A stretch of 22,722 bases of DNA from Coptodactyla brooksi (taxonomy: Eukaryota > Arthropoda > Insecta > Coleoptera > Scarabaeidae): positions 1 to 22,722 of the forward strand of contig JAWQRM010000431.1 in NCBI GenBank assembly GCA_033557675.1. Reading direction: 5' to 3'. This document shows, piece by piece, positions 1 to 9,504 of the stretch. Made by a program: the position numbers and the translations under genes. Under the pieces are notes generated by a model that was given only the letters and a program-made list of their open reading frames with translations, was not told where the DNA came from and searched no databases. The first letter of the stretch is position 1, and the number at the start of each line of letters is the position of its first letter.

Positions 1-127
1 TTATAAATTCCTTGTTGACCAGTTAAGTCGTAAGTTGTGCCAAAATATTTTTAGCCTCAAAATTCTGGTAAATAACACTAACATGAAATTGGAAAAATGC
101 TATTTCAGTAATATTCAGAGCTACTTG
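1..127 (+). pseudogene. LINE reverse transcriptase fragment, upstream half
   Basis: Read from base 2, the sequence is open to the insertion point and translates to a stretch resembling the end of a CR1/Jockey-type LINE RT, just before its C-terminal conserved block: KFLVDQLSRKLCQNIFSLKI, then a Tyr/Phe-rich segment ending SNIQSYL. In the family this segment runs directly into a Y-G-I-I-x-W-G-type motif. That motif is found, in the same frame, from position 548 onward, so an intervening 432-bp block (insertion plus one duplicate) splits one element. RT of this type copies its own RNA at a nicked chromosomal target. The 5' part lies outside the window. The family call is from motif recognition; the exact clade is uncertain. 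Confidence 0.6.
109..127. repeat. Target-site duplication, left copy
   Basis: taatattcagagctacttg matches the copy at 541-559 at 18 of 19 positions (t/c difference at the sixth base). The two copies bracket the R1-like insertion exactly, as expected for target-primed reverse transcription. Confidence 0.75.
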
Positions 128-540
128 GATTGGATTAGATGAATGTGGGAGGGTACGAAAGGCCTACAGCACCTAGGCCCTAGCGGGCCCCTTGTGCATC
201 TTCCCAACATTCACTCTGGTTGAGTCAACCAGCTCATTGCTTTCGCAAAGGCTAAGACAGAGCTCAGAGGAATGCTCCTGATTTCAATTGCGGTCGGACA
301 CGGTTCCCGTAGGATATTAGTCTTGAGTTGTTCCAGGGCTGGGCATTCGCACAGAATGTGTCTTCCCGTCTCCTCGTCCTGCTCACAGTATCTACAGGTA
401 GACGTTCCCACCAGTAGCATATTAAACAAATGCTTCCGTACCGCACAGTGTCCAGTGAAAACCCCAGTAATGAGGCGTAGGTTCTTCCTAGAGAGCTGCA
501 ATAGCCTCCTGGTATTGTTTTCGCTAGGATAGGTCATAAT
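128..540 (-). mobile_element. 5'-truncated R1/Jockey-group LINE insertion
   Basis: This block sits between two near-identical 19-bp direct repeats and interrupts a LINE reading frame on the other strand. On the minus strand it carries only the end of ORF2 (211-537) and about 80 bp of 3' sequence, ending in a short tail (read on the minus strand, taatccaatcc) rather than poly(A). 5' truncation with the 3' end kept is the usual outcome of LINE insertion. The downstream stretch rich in g/c, with aggcctacagcacctaggcc read on the plus strand, is more GC-rich than its surroundings. The clade is inferred from the protein tail. Removing the insertion and one repeat restores the interrupted frame. Confidence 0.7.
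211..537 (-). pseudogene. C-terminal tail of LINE ORF2 after RNase H (R1/Jockey group)
   Basis: An open frame of 108 residues without its N-terminal part. It has the signature of the ORF2 C-terminus in RNase-H-bearing LINEs: a segment LITGVFTGHCAVRKHLF (about residues 22-38), then a Cys/His cluster, C-R-Y-C-E-Q-D-E-E-T-G-R-H-I-L-C-E-C-P-A-L (about residues 48-68), which is the CxxC...HxxC zinc-knuckle-like box that follows RNase H. In a full element the protein would contain endonuclease, RT and RNase H before this. The first Met is not a true start: the element is truncated at about 540. The frame itself is intact to its stop, which suggests a relatively young insertion compared with the surrounding RT. 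Confidence 0.7.
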
Positions 541-559
541 TAATACTCAGAGCTACTTG
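541..559. repeat. Target-site duplication, right copy
   Basis: taatactcagagctacttg repeats the sequence at 109-127 with one mismatch. The host LINE frame resumes directly after it (Arg-Tyr-Leu-Ile-Met-Ile-Trp-Gly). Confidence 0.75.
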
Positions 560-985
560 AGATACCTGATAATGATTTGGGGTGCGTCGGGTTATGCCAT
601 AACAGATTTCATGTTACAAAAAAAGGGCGATTAGAATATCATATCGACTGAACTACAGAGATTCGTGTAGAGAAGCATTCTCAGAAGAAGGAATATTAAC
701 TCCCCCAGCATTGTATATACTTGAGTGTGCGTCTTCAATTTGAAAACAAGAATTACTTCTCATAAGATATGATGCCAAACAAATATGACACCAGACACAA
801 TCAGGAATGTATGCTACCAAAATACAGACTTACTACTTACCAGAAAAGTGCTCTCTACGCATGTATTAAGATTTGGAACGAGTTACTAGTGAGAATGAAG
901 ACTAATGTGTGTGTGACTAAGCTTAAGTTAACTCCTTAAGTCATAAACCCTTATATAATGTGGAGGATGTCTTTACCAGTGGAAG
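548..985 (+). pseudogene. LINE reverse transcriptase C-terminal region, downstream half
   Basis: Continuation of the RT split at 127. Consecutive blocks in changing frames match the end of CR1/Jockey-like RTs: YLIMIWGAS at about 557-583; after a frameshift near 628, AIRISYRLNYRDSCREAFSE at about 627-686, followed by EGILTPPALYILECAS to the stop at 741; then from 784, YDTRHNQECMLPKYRLTTY followed by Lys-Ser-Ala-Leu-Tyr and IKIWNELL, to the stop at 937; and finally, in another frame, KPLYNVEDVF at about 947-976, the Y-S-V-E-E-F-like end of these proteins. At least three frameshifts show that the copy is dead. About 90 bases of A/T-rich 3' sequence follow before the next element, including a tandem ttaattttcatg pair near 989-1013. 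Confidence 0.7.
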
Positions 986-1077
986 CTTTTAATTTTCATG
1001 CACTTAATTTTCATGTAATTAATTTTAGTTTTTTTATTCCACTAACTACTATTCATTTTAATCTATCACTACATATG

Positions 1078-1850
1078 ATGTTCAACGATTTCACGTAAGC
1101 ATGCGATACCATAAAGAGAAATAAACTTATCGAAGTACTATAGCATTTTGGATTCCCAACTAAAATAGTTCGACTGATTAGATATGCTTTAAGTGAGACT
1201 AAAAGTAAATTGATGACTGAGAGGCACACGTCTGATAGTTTTGACACTAAGTGAGGATTACGGATGAGAGATCCGCTATTCCCCCTATAATTTAACCTGG
1301 TATTGGAAACAATCTTAAGAGACGGAGAAATCCACACGAGCGGCACAATCCTTCACCACAGACATCAATGTATCGCCTATGCAGATGATGTAGCTCACGC
1401 GCGTGAGCTACAGGTCTTGCTAACGCGTAGGCCTGGAGAACTGGAGGAGATTTTTTGGAAAATAGAAAATATGGCTGAAAAGTATGGACTGGAAATAAAT
1501 GAAGAAAAAATCAAATATACAGAGCTGCGAGGTGACAAGGAACATATTGGACGGACTGTCAGGATATCTAATGGAAGGAAGGAGTATAAGTTTGAGAAAG
1601 TTGAATCTTTTGAATACTTGGGAGCGACCTTACCAACAAATAGCGAAGAAGACCAAGAGATCACTAAAAGGATGACCAAAGAAAGCAAAAGTGCTGGAAG
1701 TTTAAATAAATTGATGAGGTCGAAGTCAGTATCTAGGAAAGCAAAAGTAAGAAAAAAGTGTTGAGAAAAATGTTTGGTGGGAGGAGGGAGGGAATTCTGT
1801 GGAGGAGACGAACGAATGAAGATGTATTGACTGTTTGTGCTAATTTATAT
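1078..1850 (+). pseudogene. LINE reverse transcriptase fragment with YADD box
   Basis: One frame covers the RT core with four stops, at 1096, 1141, 1252 and 1288. RT motif A-like: D-F-T-stop-A-C-D-T-I-K-R-N-K-L-I-E. Then FGFPTKIVRLIRYALSETKS and a degraded G-L-R-M-R-D-P-L-F box, where families have G-x-x-Q-G-D-x-L-S. FNLVLETILRDGEIHTSGT precedes the catalytic YADD at about 1378-1389. Further on come GLEINEEKIKYTE and KVESFEYLGATL, the usual thumb-side blocks. Near 1752-1760 about 40-50 residues, including the usual Y-G-S-E-x-W stretch, are missing. A shifted frame then gives LRKMFGGRREGILWRRRTNE to about 1820. The family type (LINE, non-LTR) is confident, the clade is not. The region from 1303 to 1764 is open and looks like a gene only by chance. 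Confidence 0.75.
1389..1412. repeat. Perfect 24-bp palindrome inside the RT YADD region
   Basis: Arm tgtagctcacgc is followed with no spacer by its exact complement gcgtgagctaca. It begins at the last codon of YADD. It adds about seven residues (A-H-A-R-E-L-Q) between YADDV and VLLTRR, which are normally adjacent in this type of RT. Confidence 0.85.
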
Positions 1851-2179
1851 ATACTATTCATTTTACTTTGACGTTATCAGCAAGTCCGGTACATGTAGCT
1901 CGTCTGTAGCAATACTAGAACTTAGCAATACCCTCTGTAGCAATACCCGAATAAAAAGATTGTTATTATTAAAACTTGATAATGAATAAATAGATATGGA
2001 CTGACTATGCGTTTAACATAAACAGAAGCAAAAAGCTGCATGTCTCCCATTCCAAGATGGAGATATATTCATAGCCGCACGTATCCCATATGCACTGACT
2101 TTAATACGTTCACGTATCACGTACAGTAATCACGTGTAGTTTAACGTGTTTACTGTTAAATACAATGCGGTTTATAATA
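1851..2179. other. No gene seen; possible LINE 3' tail
   Basis: This stretch follows the RT remnant. It holds short repeats of tagcaata (near 1908, 1924 and 1940), then gaataaaaagattgttattatt around 1950, which resembles an element 3' end with a simple repeat. Several cacgta-type words occur at 2108-2155. No coding potential was recognised. Confidence 0.4.
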
Positions 2180-2520
2180 CAGGGTGTTCCATCGAAAATT
2201 TACCACCAGCATAATTTAACAATTGCAAGGTTTTTACAAAATTCTGAAAACATATCAAGTTCTATTGTGAAGGGAATTGATTTTTGAATAAGAATTATTA
2301 ATTTAATTTCATCCACAGGGATGAAATTATAGGGGTGTTACAACCCTCTTAACATTTTTCAATTGCATAAAGTATCGAGTGGCACCTCATTGAAAAACTC
2401 TTTTATTTTCTACACAACCAAGACTTTTTTCAAATCGGTCAACTCGTTACGGAGATATTAACTTTTTTGAATAAAAAAGGTAAAAATCACATCTTATAAA
2501 AATAACTGACCTTTTGTTTG
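2180..2520. repeat. Unclassified dispersed-repeat-like sequence
   Basis: It starts with cagggtgttccatcgaaaa and contains a segment near 2405-2460 (aagacttttttcaaatcggt followed by caactcgttacggagatatt) of a style I associate with noncoding repeats in insect genomes. A perfect 11-bp inverted repeat, taatttcatcc/ggatgaaatta (2304-2314 and 2319-2329), lies inside. No ORF. The repeat assignment comes from sequence style only; class and ends are unknown. Confidence 0.3.
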
Positions 2521-2582
2521 TTTTAACAAAAAAAAAACACAAAACAATAATTTAACGAATTTAAAACCATCGAATGTATTAA

Positions 2583-2723
2583 GTTGTGGATTTTGGAACC
2601 TTTGGCTTAGTAACAAAATTCAACAATACCACCACGATACTAAAGCCAAAAAGCTCATCATCAGAAGCATCAAAGGCAAATCATTTGCTTCTGATGATTG
2701 CCGTTTGTATGTCTATCCACAAT
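2583..2723. mobile_element. Foldback element copy 1 (inverted arms)
   Basis: The left arm begins gttgtggattttggaacctt and runs to about 2668. It matches the arms at 7073, 10932 (inverted) and 18998, including the segment accaccacgatac. The right arm, reversed, starts tgcttctgatgat at 2686 and ends near atccacaat at about 2723, so the outer ends match (gttgtggat versus attgtggat). The right arm is shortened, and in both arms the hammerhead-like core is deleted apart from its ctgatga box. The inner ends form a perfect 13-bp inverted repeat (2657-2669 and 2686-2698). The element is noncoding. Similar families could be solo terminal repeats of a PLE or foldback MITEs. Confidence 0.5.
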
Positions 2724-4406
2724 TGTTGTGTTCTGCCGTTACGATAACAAGACGAAAATAGAAATCGTATCAATTCAAGCAATTCCAATTTGAGAATTAT
2801 TTTTCCATGTTGATTTACTTCTCTGATTTATTAAGTATTTCGAGCGATTTAAGCAACAGAATTATTTTGGGAATTTTGAATATTCGTCAAGTTAAAAAAA
2901 AGCTGTTTATTAACAGTCTAACAATTTATTTATTACTTCTCATCTAAAGAAAATATTCGTATGGGTAACATGCAGGTCTTAAATTCCTTCAAAGAATGTA
3001 CATCAAACAATTTAATTATATATGAAGTATTGATTGAATTATCAACAGACAATTCCTTCTGATGTTGATTTGTGCCAATGATATTAAAAAGCAATTAACC
3101 GTCGCTTTGTTAGAATAAATAGCATCGTAAGTCTGTTAGTGGTGACAATGCTTACATTTTGTTACATAGGTTATGAACAAACAATACTAATGAATAATCG
3201 TATTACATCCCTTAAACATACGTACTATATACGAGATTCATGGCTGAAAATGTTAACTTTTTAACATTGTCCAAATCGACTATTAGTCGGCCATTATCAA
3301 TTTATTTAAATTTTTGGTGACCTATAAATAAATATAGCTCGCTGGTAGGAGAAATTCATGAATGAAACGGAATCGGCCGTGTCTTCATAAATTCAAGCGC
3401 CCAATAAAAACCCGGAATCCTTTCAAGCTAACTTTCTAAGTGCAACGGAGTAGGAGATGCTATGTATTTTAATTGTGCAAAGTATTTTTAACTGTACACA
3501 CACTGTTTATGTGAAGAGGTGATAGTAAATATAGAAATAACGTGTTGCTAGTGAAATGCGACGGGCAACACCGCTACGCATAAAAAGACGCTAACTAGAA
3601 GTGTATGTTTTCTGTAAATGTTTCATATTCTGCCGTGTTTAGTATGCAAGGTAGCGCATTTCGCCCTGTTCTCGACAACGCTTTTGGAGATTTATGGTTG
3701 TAGTTTCCATGCGGAACCGAGCAACACATTCATGCGTAACAAATATTGTCGTGAAGTTAATTATGTGTAAAGATAAAGAGAATCGCTTTTAAAGGCATTT
3801 AACGGCGATATATAGCGTAAATAAAATTAAAATTGGATCAGAATATATTCAACATTGTACATTAAAATATATTCTATTAACAGTAGATAACAATCTAAGT
3901 GAGTGTAGATTTTAATATATACCATTATAATTCTTTTTTTATAATAAGCATACGCAATAAGTCACACAGTTGTACGTATTTTAGGCATTGGTAAATAACG
4001 GATAGAGACGTAATGTACATTAGGTTAAAAGACTGCGAAACGGTCAAAAATACACTCACAAAAGTACCATTATTTTTACCGTTTACTATTTTAATAACTA
4101 TTGTACCTTTTATATGTTTATCAACAACTAGAGACTGAGTAAAATAGGCTAGTGTGTATTTGTGAATAGTGATCTATAGCATAAAAACTAGATACTAGCT
4201 GACAAGGTATCCAGCATGTATGACAAGGTTCCCTGCCACCTGAATACCAGCTGACAAAGTTAATATCTATGGCGATGAATTAACTTATCCACTAAATTCC
4301 TATCATATCCCATCATATCAGATATAAAAAAATTGTATGATACCACGTTTTTCCAACAGAACAATGAACTGAAAAATTCATTTCGCCGCCTTTCTCTCAG
4401 TTCACT
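2724..4406. other. Gene-free A/T-rich stretch
   Basis: No ORF with recognisable protein motifs on either strand. A less A/T-rich patch at about 3340-3440 (gaaacggaatcggccgtgtc and surroundings) is unexplained. Small features: inverted repeat aatgttaa/ttaacatt at 3249-3268 and repeated agctgacaa words near 4197-4255. Confidence 0.5.
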
Positions 4407-4788
4407 AAGGGCTTTGCTAAGATTCTCAATATCGTAGGCATGAAATTAGTTTTATAGTCCAAAAATATATTAAAAACATTGTTGAAAAATCCTGAAGACA
4501 AAATAGATATGTTGAATATACCAAGTTAGCTGTACTGATTGTGATAAAAAGTATATTGGGCAAACTAGAAGATCAGTCAAAACTAGACTCAAAGAGCATA
4601 TGGCTCACTTAAAGTATGGTCGTACCGAAAAATCTGGCGTTACCGAACATGCTTTCAACAGCAACCACCGGATAAGTATAGAAAATATAAGTGTATTTGA
4701 AAGCATAGAAATTGTTAAATGTAGGAATAGGCTTAATAAAGACAGAGGACAAATACCGATTAGCCCTCTGTATAGTTTGATAGATTAG
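4407..4788 (+). pseudogene. Penelope-like element C-terminus with GIY-YIG endonuclease
   Basis: The upstream frame (4407-4518) gives K-G-F-A-K-I-L-N-I-V-G-M-K-L-V-L, one stop, then KNILKTLLKNPEDKIDMLN, the linker that precedes the endonuclease in PLE proteins. After a frameshift near 4519 the frame continues as YQVSCTDCDKKYIGQTRRSV, then KTRLKEHMAHLKYG and EKSGVTEHAFNSNHRI, ending at the stop at 4786-4788. Hallmarks: the CxxC pair, Y-I-G of the GIY-YIG core, Arg of TRLKEH, and the Glu of V-T-E-H-A-F, the expected catalytic acid. PLEs pair an RT with this nuclease to nick the target and prime copying. The endonuclease frame is open from 4519, but the RT is absent, so this is a dead 3' fragment. 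Confidence 0.75.
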
Positions 4789-4960
4789 GTTTAATAGATT
4801 TAGAGGAAACGCTGGACGGGTTGGCAGTTGTAAAGGGTAGGGCCATGGGCTCTGTATCCGTGGCTAGATAACACGGGGCGGGAAACGCTGTATGGGGAGA
4901 TATTGTGTAAATGGGTAGTGGGGATAAGGTAAGGAAACGCTTAACAACTTTAGTATACGT
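4789..4960. repeat. PLE 3' flank with three ggaaacgct words
   Basis: Directly after the endonuclease stop comes a G-rich stretch with ggaaacgct at 4805, 4881 and 4933. It may be 3' untranslated or terminal-repeat sequence of the PLE. No ribozyme core was found here. Confidence 0.3.
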
Positions 4961-5229
4961 TCCGTTAACATGCCTAGTAATTGGTAGAAATAATGTGAAC
5001 ATTACTTAATGTAGAAATATACTATTTCATTTCGATAGTATTGTAATAGCTTTCAAAACACATTTTTGCTCATGCGTTCGTTGTAATGGGAATTATATGC
5101 GTGGGATAGTTAATGCTATTACTAGTCAGTATGCAAATCACGTAGATTAGATTTTATTTACATAAATTCAGAAGGAAATTTATGACATGCAATATGAATG
5201 TTCTTATATAGTATAACTAAGATATGTTA

Positions 5230-5264
5230 ACGAGTACGTAAACTTAAAAAGTTTACGTACTCGT
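5230..5264. repeat. Perfect 16-bp inverted repeat, 3-nt loop
   Basis: Arm acgagtacgtaaactt (5230-5245), loop aaa, then its exact complement (5249-5264). No mismatch. No coding context. Confidence 0.9.
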
Positions 5265-5660
5265 CGTATAATTAAAAAAAAAACGACGATATGTATATCA
5301 AAAAGCTGTATAGTATTTCTGATCAAATAATATGTACTACTAATAATACTTTGCAGTGTGTAGTAACATACTGTGCAAAGGAAAAACCACTTCGGCAAAA
5401 CACAATTCAGAACGACCAGTAGAAAACTGAAAATAAAAATTATTTATATTGCTTTGTGTATTATAAGCTAACCAAATAGTTGGCGTGACTTTAAGTTAAC
5501 ATATGCCACAAAATTGACCAAATCCAAATACCATGGTTTATAAGAATAGGAAGACACACTAACAAATTTTGGTGCGATCGGCTGCAGTACAAGGAATATT
5601 TCCAAATCCAAGCAACTCAAGTAATTAGAGTAAGGATACCTTACAGTATGCACTAAAGTA

Positions 5661-5699
5661 TAGACATATCAAATTATATCAAATAATTTGATATGTCTA
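5661..5699. repeat. Perfect 16-bp inverted repeat, 7-nt loop
   Basis: Arm tagacatatcaaatta (5661-5676), loop tatcaaa, exact complement at 5684-5699. The word atatcaaatta occurs again just downstream, near 5706. Confidence 0.9.
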
Positions 5700-5871
5700 C
5701 ATATAATATCAAATTAGCTAGACTAACATATGTCTTGTTAAAGGTGACAACAGACGCATATTTTGGACAAGAACTTGTTGTATTTAACACAAGTCACACG
5801 TTCTTATTACATGATGTTGAATAAAGGAGAATCTCATAGTGTACGTAAAATCGAGCGCTTTATAACATCAT

Positions 5872-5900
5872 TATGGCTCATAACTTCGTTATGAGCCATA
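5872..5900. repeat. Perfect 13-bp inverted repeat, 3-nt loop
   Basis: Arm tatggctcataac (5872-5884), loop ttc, exact complement at 5888-5900. No mismatch. Confidence 0.9.
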
Positions 5901-6903
5901 TAGAAAGAAATATTTTCCTGAAAAATTCACACATGGCCTTATGTATAGCTTCTTTTCTATTGTTTGACTCCACCTGTGTAATCTATCCAGAAAATATAGG
6001 GTACAACAAGGCAATAAGTACTTCTTTTGAGACATGTAATGAGTTGGAGGATGTGGACCAGTGAACACTACTCTATTTAATAGGCAAGTTTAGAACGTTA
6101 AGTGAACCATTGCTTCTGTCTGTTGCTTTGAAACTGAAATCTGCCTAGTAGCCACCACATGTACATATATTATTCGGACAAGCTAACTTTAACAGGGATC
6201 GTACTTGTATAATGTTACTTTATAAGATTACACTTTTAAGGACTCGGTTACTGATACATACAATAATACTATCTGGTATACGATAGACGAGTTAAATTTA
6301 ACATAGGTCGCAATCGTAAATGGTACATTGAACTCTTGCCCCACGTGTCGAATAAAAATAACATTTTACAACAAGAAATTAAATTAGTCATATAAAATTC
6401 GATATATCGAATAAGATATTGGTGAAAACGTACTTTCTACCCCTAATTTTTAACCCTTATAAATCCCTTTGAAGGTTTTTACGTCACGCAGAAAATAAGC
6501 ACTGCGCTAAATTTCATCAAAATCAACAAGTAACACCAACCATCCCTAAATGTCGTAAATGCCTTATTTTATGACAAACATCTTATTGTGTGATTAATTT
6601 ACGGTTTTTCTTCAAAGTATTTTCGAAATACCTGACAGTTATTCTTACGGATAGAGGATATGTAATATTCCCCGAAAGTTCGCGGGAGGTTTTTAAATTA
6701 TTTCAAAGAAACAGGGGTAGTTTATACCTTTTAACCTTCTGGTATATGTGTAATATATAAATAGAAAGCTCAGTTTGCATGAGTGATAGTTGTGGCACTT
6801 CCCTTGTCTTTTTGTTATTAGTGTTAAGACGTAGTCTTGTTTTTTCCTGCCTATTCAGCCGCCTGTGAAGCAAATGACCAACTCTCGCACCATCCTTTAG
6901 GTG

Positions 6904-6941
6904 GTCGGCCAAGACCTAATATTAGAAGGGTCTTGGCCGAC
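6904..6941. repeat. Perfect 13-bp inverted repeat, 12-nt loop
   Basis: Arm gtcggccaagacc (6904-6916), loop taatattagaag, exact complement at 6929-6941. It is notably GC-rich for this window. It lies at the edge of the unassigned minus-strand open stretch. Confidence 0.9.
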
Positions 6942-7072
6942 TTATTAGGCTCTCGTTTTTCGCCCATTTTGCCCAACTGTCATCGGTCATTCTGTCAACA
7001 TGGTTCCTTCATTTTCGACGTCTAGATGTTGTAACCCTTGTAAGTCAAAGATTCCAAACCCATAACTTTAGG

Positions 7073-7179
7073 GTTGAGGATTCTGGAACCTTTGGCTAAC
7101 TAACAAAGTTTGAATAGTGCCACCACTGCACCAAAATCGAAAAGTTTATTTTGCTTGACGCACGTCGGGATCATCAGAA
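7073..7179 (-). mobile_element. Foldback family copy 2, single arm
   Basis: The arm starts gttgaggattctggaacctt at 7073 and contains tgccaccactgcaccaaaat, which matches tgccaccacgacaccaaaac in the copy at 18998. It ends cttgacgcacgtcgggatca followed by tcagaac. Read on the minus strand, the inner end is ttctgatgat, then cccgacgtgcgtcaagc: the hammerhead-like core with its stem II and GAAA deleted. No partner arm was found nearby, so this is a solo arm or a half-deleted foldback. Confidence 0.55.
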
Positions 7180-7217
7180 CGGCAAAATGCTTAAAAACTG
7201 CTCTACATTCTATTTTG

Positions 7218-7261
7218 TACTAAAACCTTTAGTAAAAACCGTTAGTAAAAACCTTTAGTAC
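7218..7261. repeat. 13-bp tandem repeat, about 2.5 units
   Basis: The unit ttagtaaaaacc plus g or t repeats at 7229, 7242 and partially at 7255. The flanks gtactaaa (7218) and tttagtac (7254) form a perfect 8-bp inverted repeat around it. Confidence 0.7.
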
Positions 7262-7353
7262 ATACGCCGTATAGAATGTTTCAATGAATTGATTGAATGT
7301 CTTCAAAATGCCTTTAATACGTTGAAAGCAAAAATTGCTGATAATGTTTTCCT

Positions 7354-7454
7354 AACATTGCAGATGTATCTACGATCTGCAATGTTGTGGAGAGAGATCC
7401 TTAAAAGATTTCTCATATATTAATATGAGAAAGGTCTCCCTTATTAAAGGGAGA
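7354..7454. repeat. Cluster of three adjacent perfect hairpins
   Basis: Hairpin 1: aacattgcagat (7354-7365) and its complement (7375-7386). Hairpin 2: tttctcatat (7409-7418), loop atta, complement (7423-7432). Hairpin 3: tctccctt (7435-7442), loop atta, complement (7447-7454). Arms are 12, 10 and 8 bp, all perfect, and the last two share the same loop. Confidence 0.85.
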
Positions 7455-9504
7455 ACTTCGTCTTGAAGGACATTTGCAAACAAAGTTAGAGAAAGCCAAA
7501 TATTTAAGCTATTAACTAAAACCTAATTTAAGGTACTTAATTTAAATTGTAAATGTTTACCATATTTTTGGACAACAACCACATTGAAATGTTGCCTGAT
7601 ATTTTATATATGGCCCAAGATTTTTACACGTGACCTGCTTCGTATACAAGGTCTGTAAGATATGAACTCAACAAGCAGTTTAGTGTAATTTATTTGCAAA
7701 TTATTTCATTTGTCTAGTGTTAATGTTTTTGAATGCATTTCAGGCAGAAGTTTATTTATTACCCACTTGCTGCTGTATTCTCACTTGTTACTCTATCGTT
7801 ATAGTTATCTTTTAACAATTATGGCACAATAATTCAATCAGCAGAAAGTATGGATAGCATGTCCAATATTGTATGCGTGCAACTATAAATTACGATATGT
7901 TTTGCCGAGTGATAGGCAAGTGAACATTTTGCACTTATATTCAATACATGCGATACAATCTTTTAGAAAATTGCATTCCTTCTTTGCTTACCGCACAAAT
8001 AATGACGAACGAGTCAAAGATCTTCAAAGGTGTGCAGCTATTCATCGCGCAAATGCCGCATTCCTACAGCGAGGAAGTGTAAATCTACTCAGATCTATGA
8101 GAACTTACGTTTGGTGTACATATTCGCGTTACGTGATCTGAGCGGCCGCTGGGAGAGTAGTGTTGTAAGCCTAAACGACTAAACTAAATTAATCGGAACA
8201 TAGTTACAAAAATCGCATTGCGTCGCCCATCACCGCGGTCAGGTCATTCACTGTGTTCTGTGTGACCTACAGCCTAGGGGCTGGACACGATTACATGTTG
8301 AAACTGTCTGTGCAAGCACACATGAGCCGAATTCGTGTCTGTGTAATGATGTGTCCACATTTGGCAAGATTGCTCCTTTTTAGCTTCAATTGTACCCTTA
8401 GCTAACAAAATGTGTGATTCACATTTACTAATGTTGACTGTGGGTAATTTAATCGTAATCTCTTCCTTGCGAATCACAAACTTTAATTGATGTTTACAGT
8501 CGTGAGATTATTTAAAAGGACATGAATTAGTAAGATTACTACCTTATAATTTAAAATGCAGTAGCGTTGGCAAATGGTATATATTAATACTGTTGGCTAT
8601 GCTAAACTTAACCACAACTTACGGAATGTGGTAAAATTTGACTATAACTTACCTTATATAAACAGTGTGTAAATATTTCACCTGAACTTCCAATTTACCG
8701 CCGTAGTATTATAATGCCGTCTATTGGAATTTTATATAATTCGCAAGGTACCGGGCTTTCATAAATGTCCAAATGCCACGTTATCAAATCCAGATTGATC
8801 ACGTGGGATTTGGAAGAATTTCTTTATCGTAATTTGCTGGTATTGCAATATTTTTGTGTGTGTCATTAAAAAATAACCAGATCTTGACATTTCAAATATA
8901 GGCGTTCGTGACATAAGTATTTTTTCATTATTCGAACTTTTCAAACTGTTTCCTGTAATTTATAATTAACAAATATACAATTTTCGCTCCTTTAATAGTA
9001 TAAAATTCAATGTTAATACCCTTTGATAATAATGAATATTTCTTTTCCTGCTATTTAACAGTAAATTAATTTTGTTACGCCGCTGACTTTCTCAATTGAA
9101 GCAGTTAGAGTGTTTTATTTTAATCTTTACCATACTGCAAGTTTGGTTGCCTCATGAGTTGCGGTTATGTGAGAATTGGACATTTCTGAAAATCCTGTGC
9201 ATCTGTCTGTAAATAGAAAGTAAAATTTGTGTGCGAACCAATGGCGCATGATTTTTCTTATGACGGTCAGAAAGTATTCGTCGTCGTAAAAAACAGCATG
9301 GAGCAAAAAAATACACAGTATGACAATTAAACAACGAGAATTAGAATTTAAATCATAGTACAAGTAGCGCCATCGATCGAAAGTATCAAAAGAAACAAGT
9401 CACCTCTTTCGAACGCACTCAAGTTCATGCCAATCGGATGAGGGGTTACAAAGATACAGCCGTTTGAATGGTGGTAAAAATTGTATTGATGTCGTAAAAA
9501 CATA
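7455..9504. other. No recognised gene
   Basis: An open stretch at 7869-8141 has no ATG at its start and no family I recognise. A less A/T-rich patch at about 8100-8300 includes a gcggccgc site (8142-8149) and aggtca/tgacct inverted words at 8231 and 8253. A minus-strand open frame at 9127-9363 is unassigned. At 9283-9306 the sequence gtcgtaaaaaacagcatgga resembles the leader and start of the mariner at 9492-9511. The stretch from about 9356 (gtacaagtagcgcc) may be the mariner 5' end. Confidence 0.45.

Larger units (their letters stand above)
4961..7072. other. Gene-free stretch rich in perfect hairpins
   Basis: No recognised protein or RNA gene. The notable content is four perfect inverted repeats (5230, 5661, 5872, 6904; listed separately) and a 16-bp palindrome attcgatatatcgaat at 6397-6412. 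A minus-strand open stretch near 6703-6912 contains HLLHRRLNRQEKTRLRLNT, which has a transposon-like composition but which I cannot assign. Confidence 0.5.

Noticed and set aside
272..532. Plus-strand open stretch opposite the RNase H tail
   Set aside because: Shadow of the minus-strand LINE frame with its conserved Cys/His box.
1395..1688. Minus-strand open stretch opposite the LINE RT
   Set aside because: Shadow of the RT coding strand.
7869..8141. 90-codon open stretch
   Set aside because: It has no ATG at its start, no recognised domain and no supporting signals.
8231..8258. aggtca...tgacct as a nuclear-receptor site or small hairpin RNA
   Set aside because: The spacing is not one of the usual receptor arrangements and the hairpin has a bulge and a large loop; too weak.
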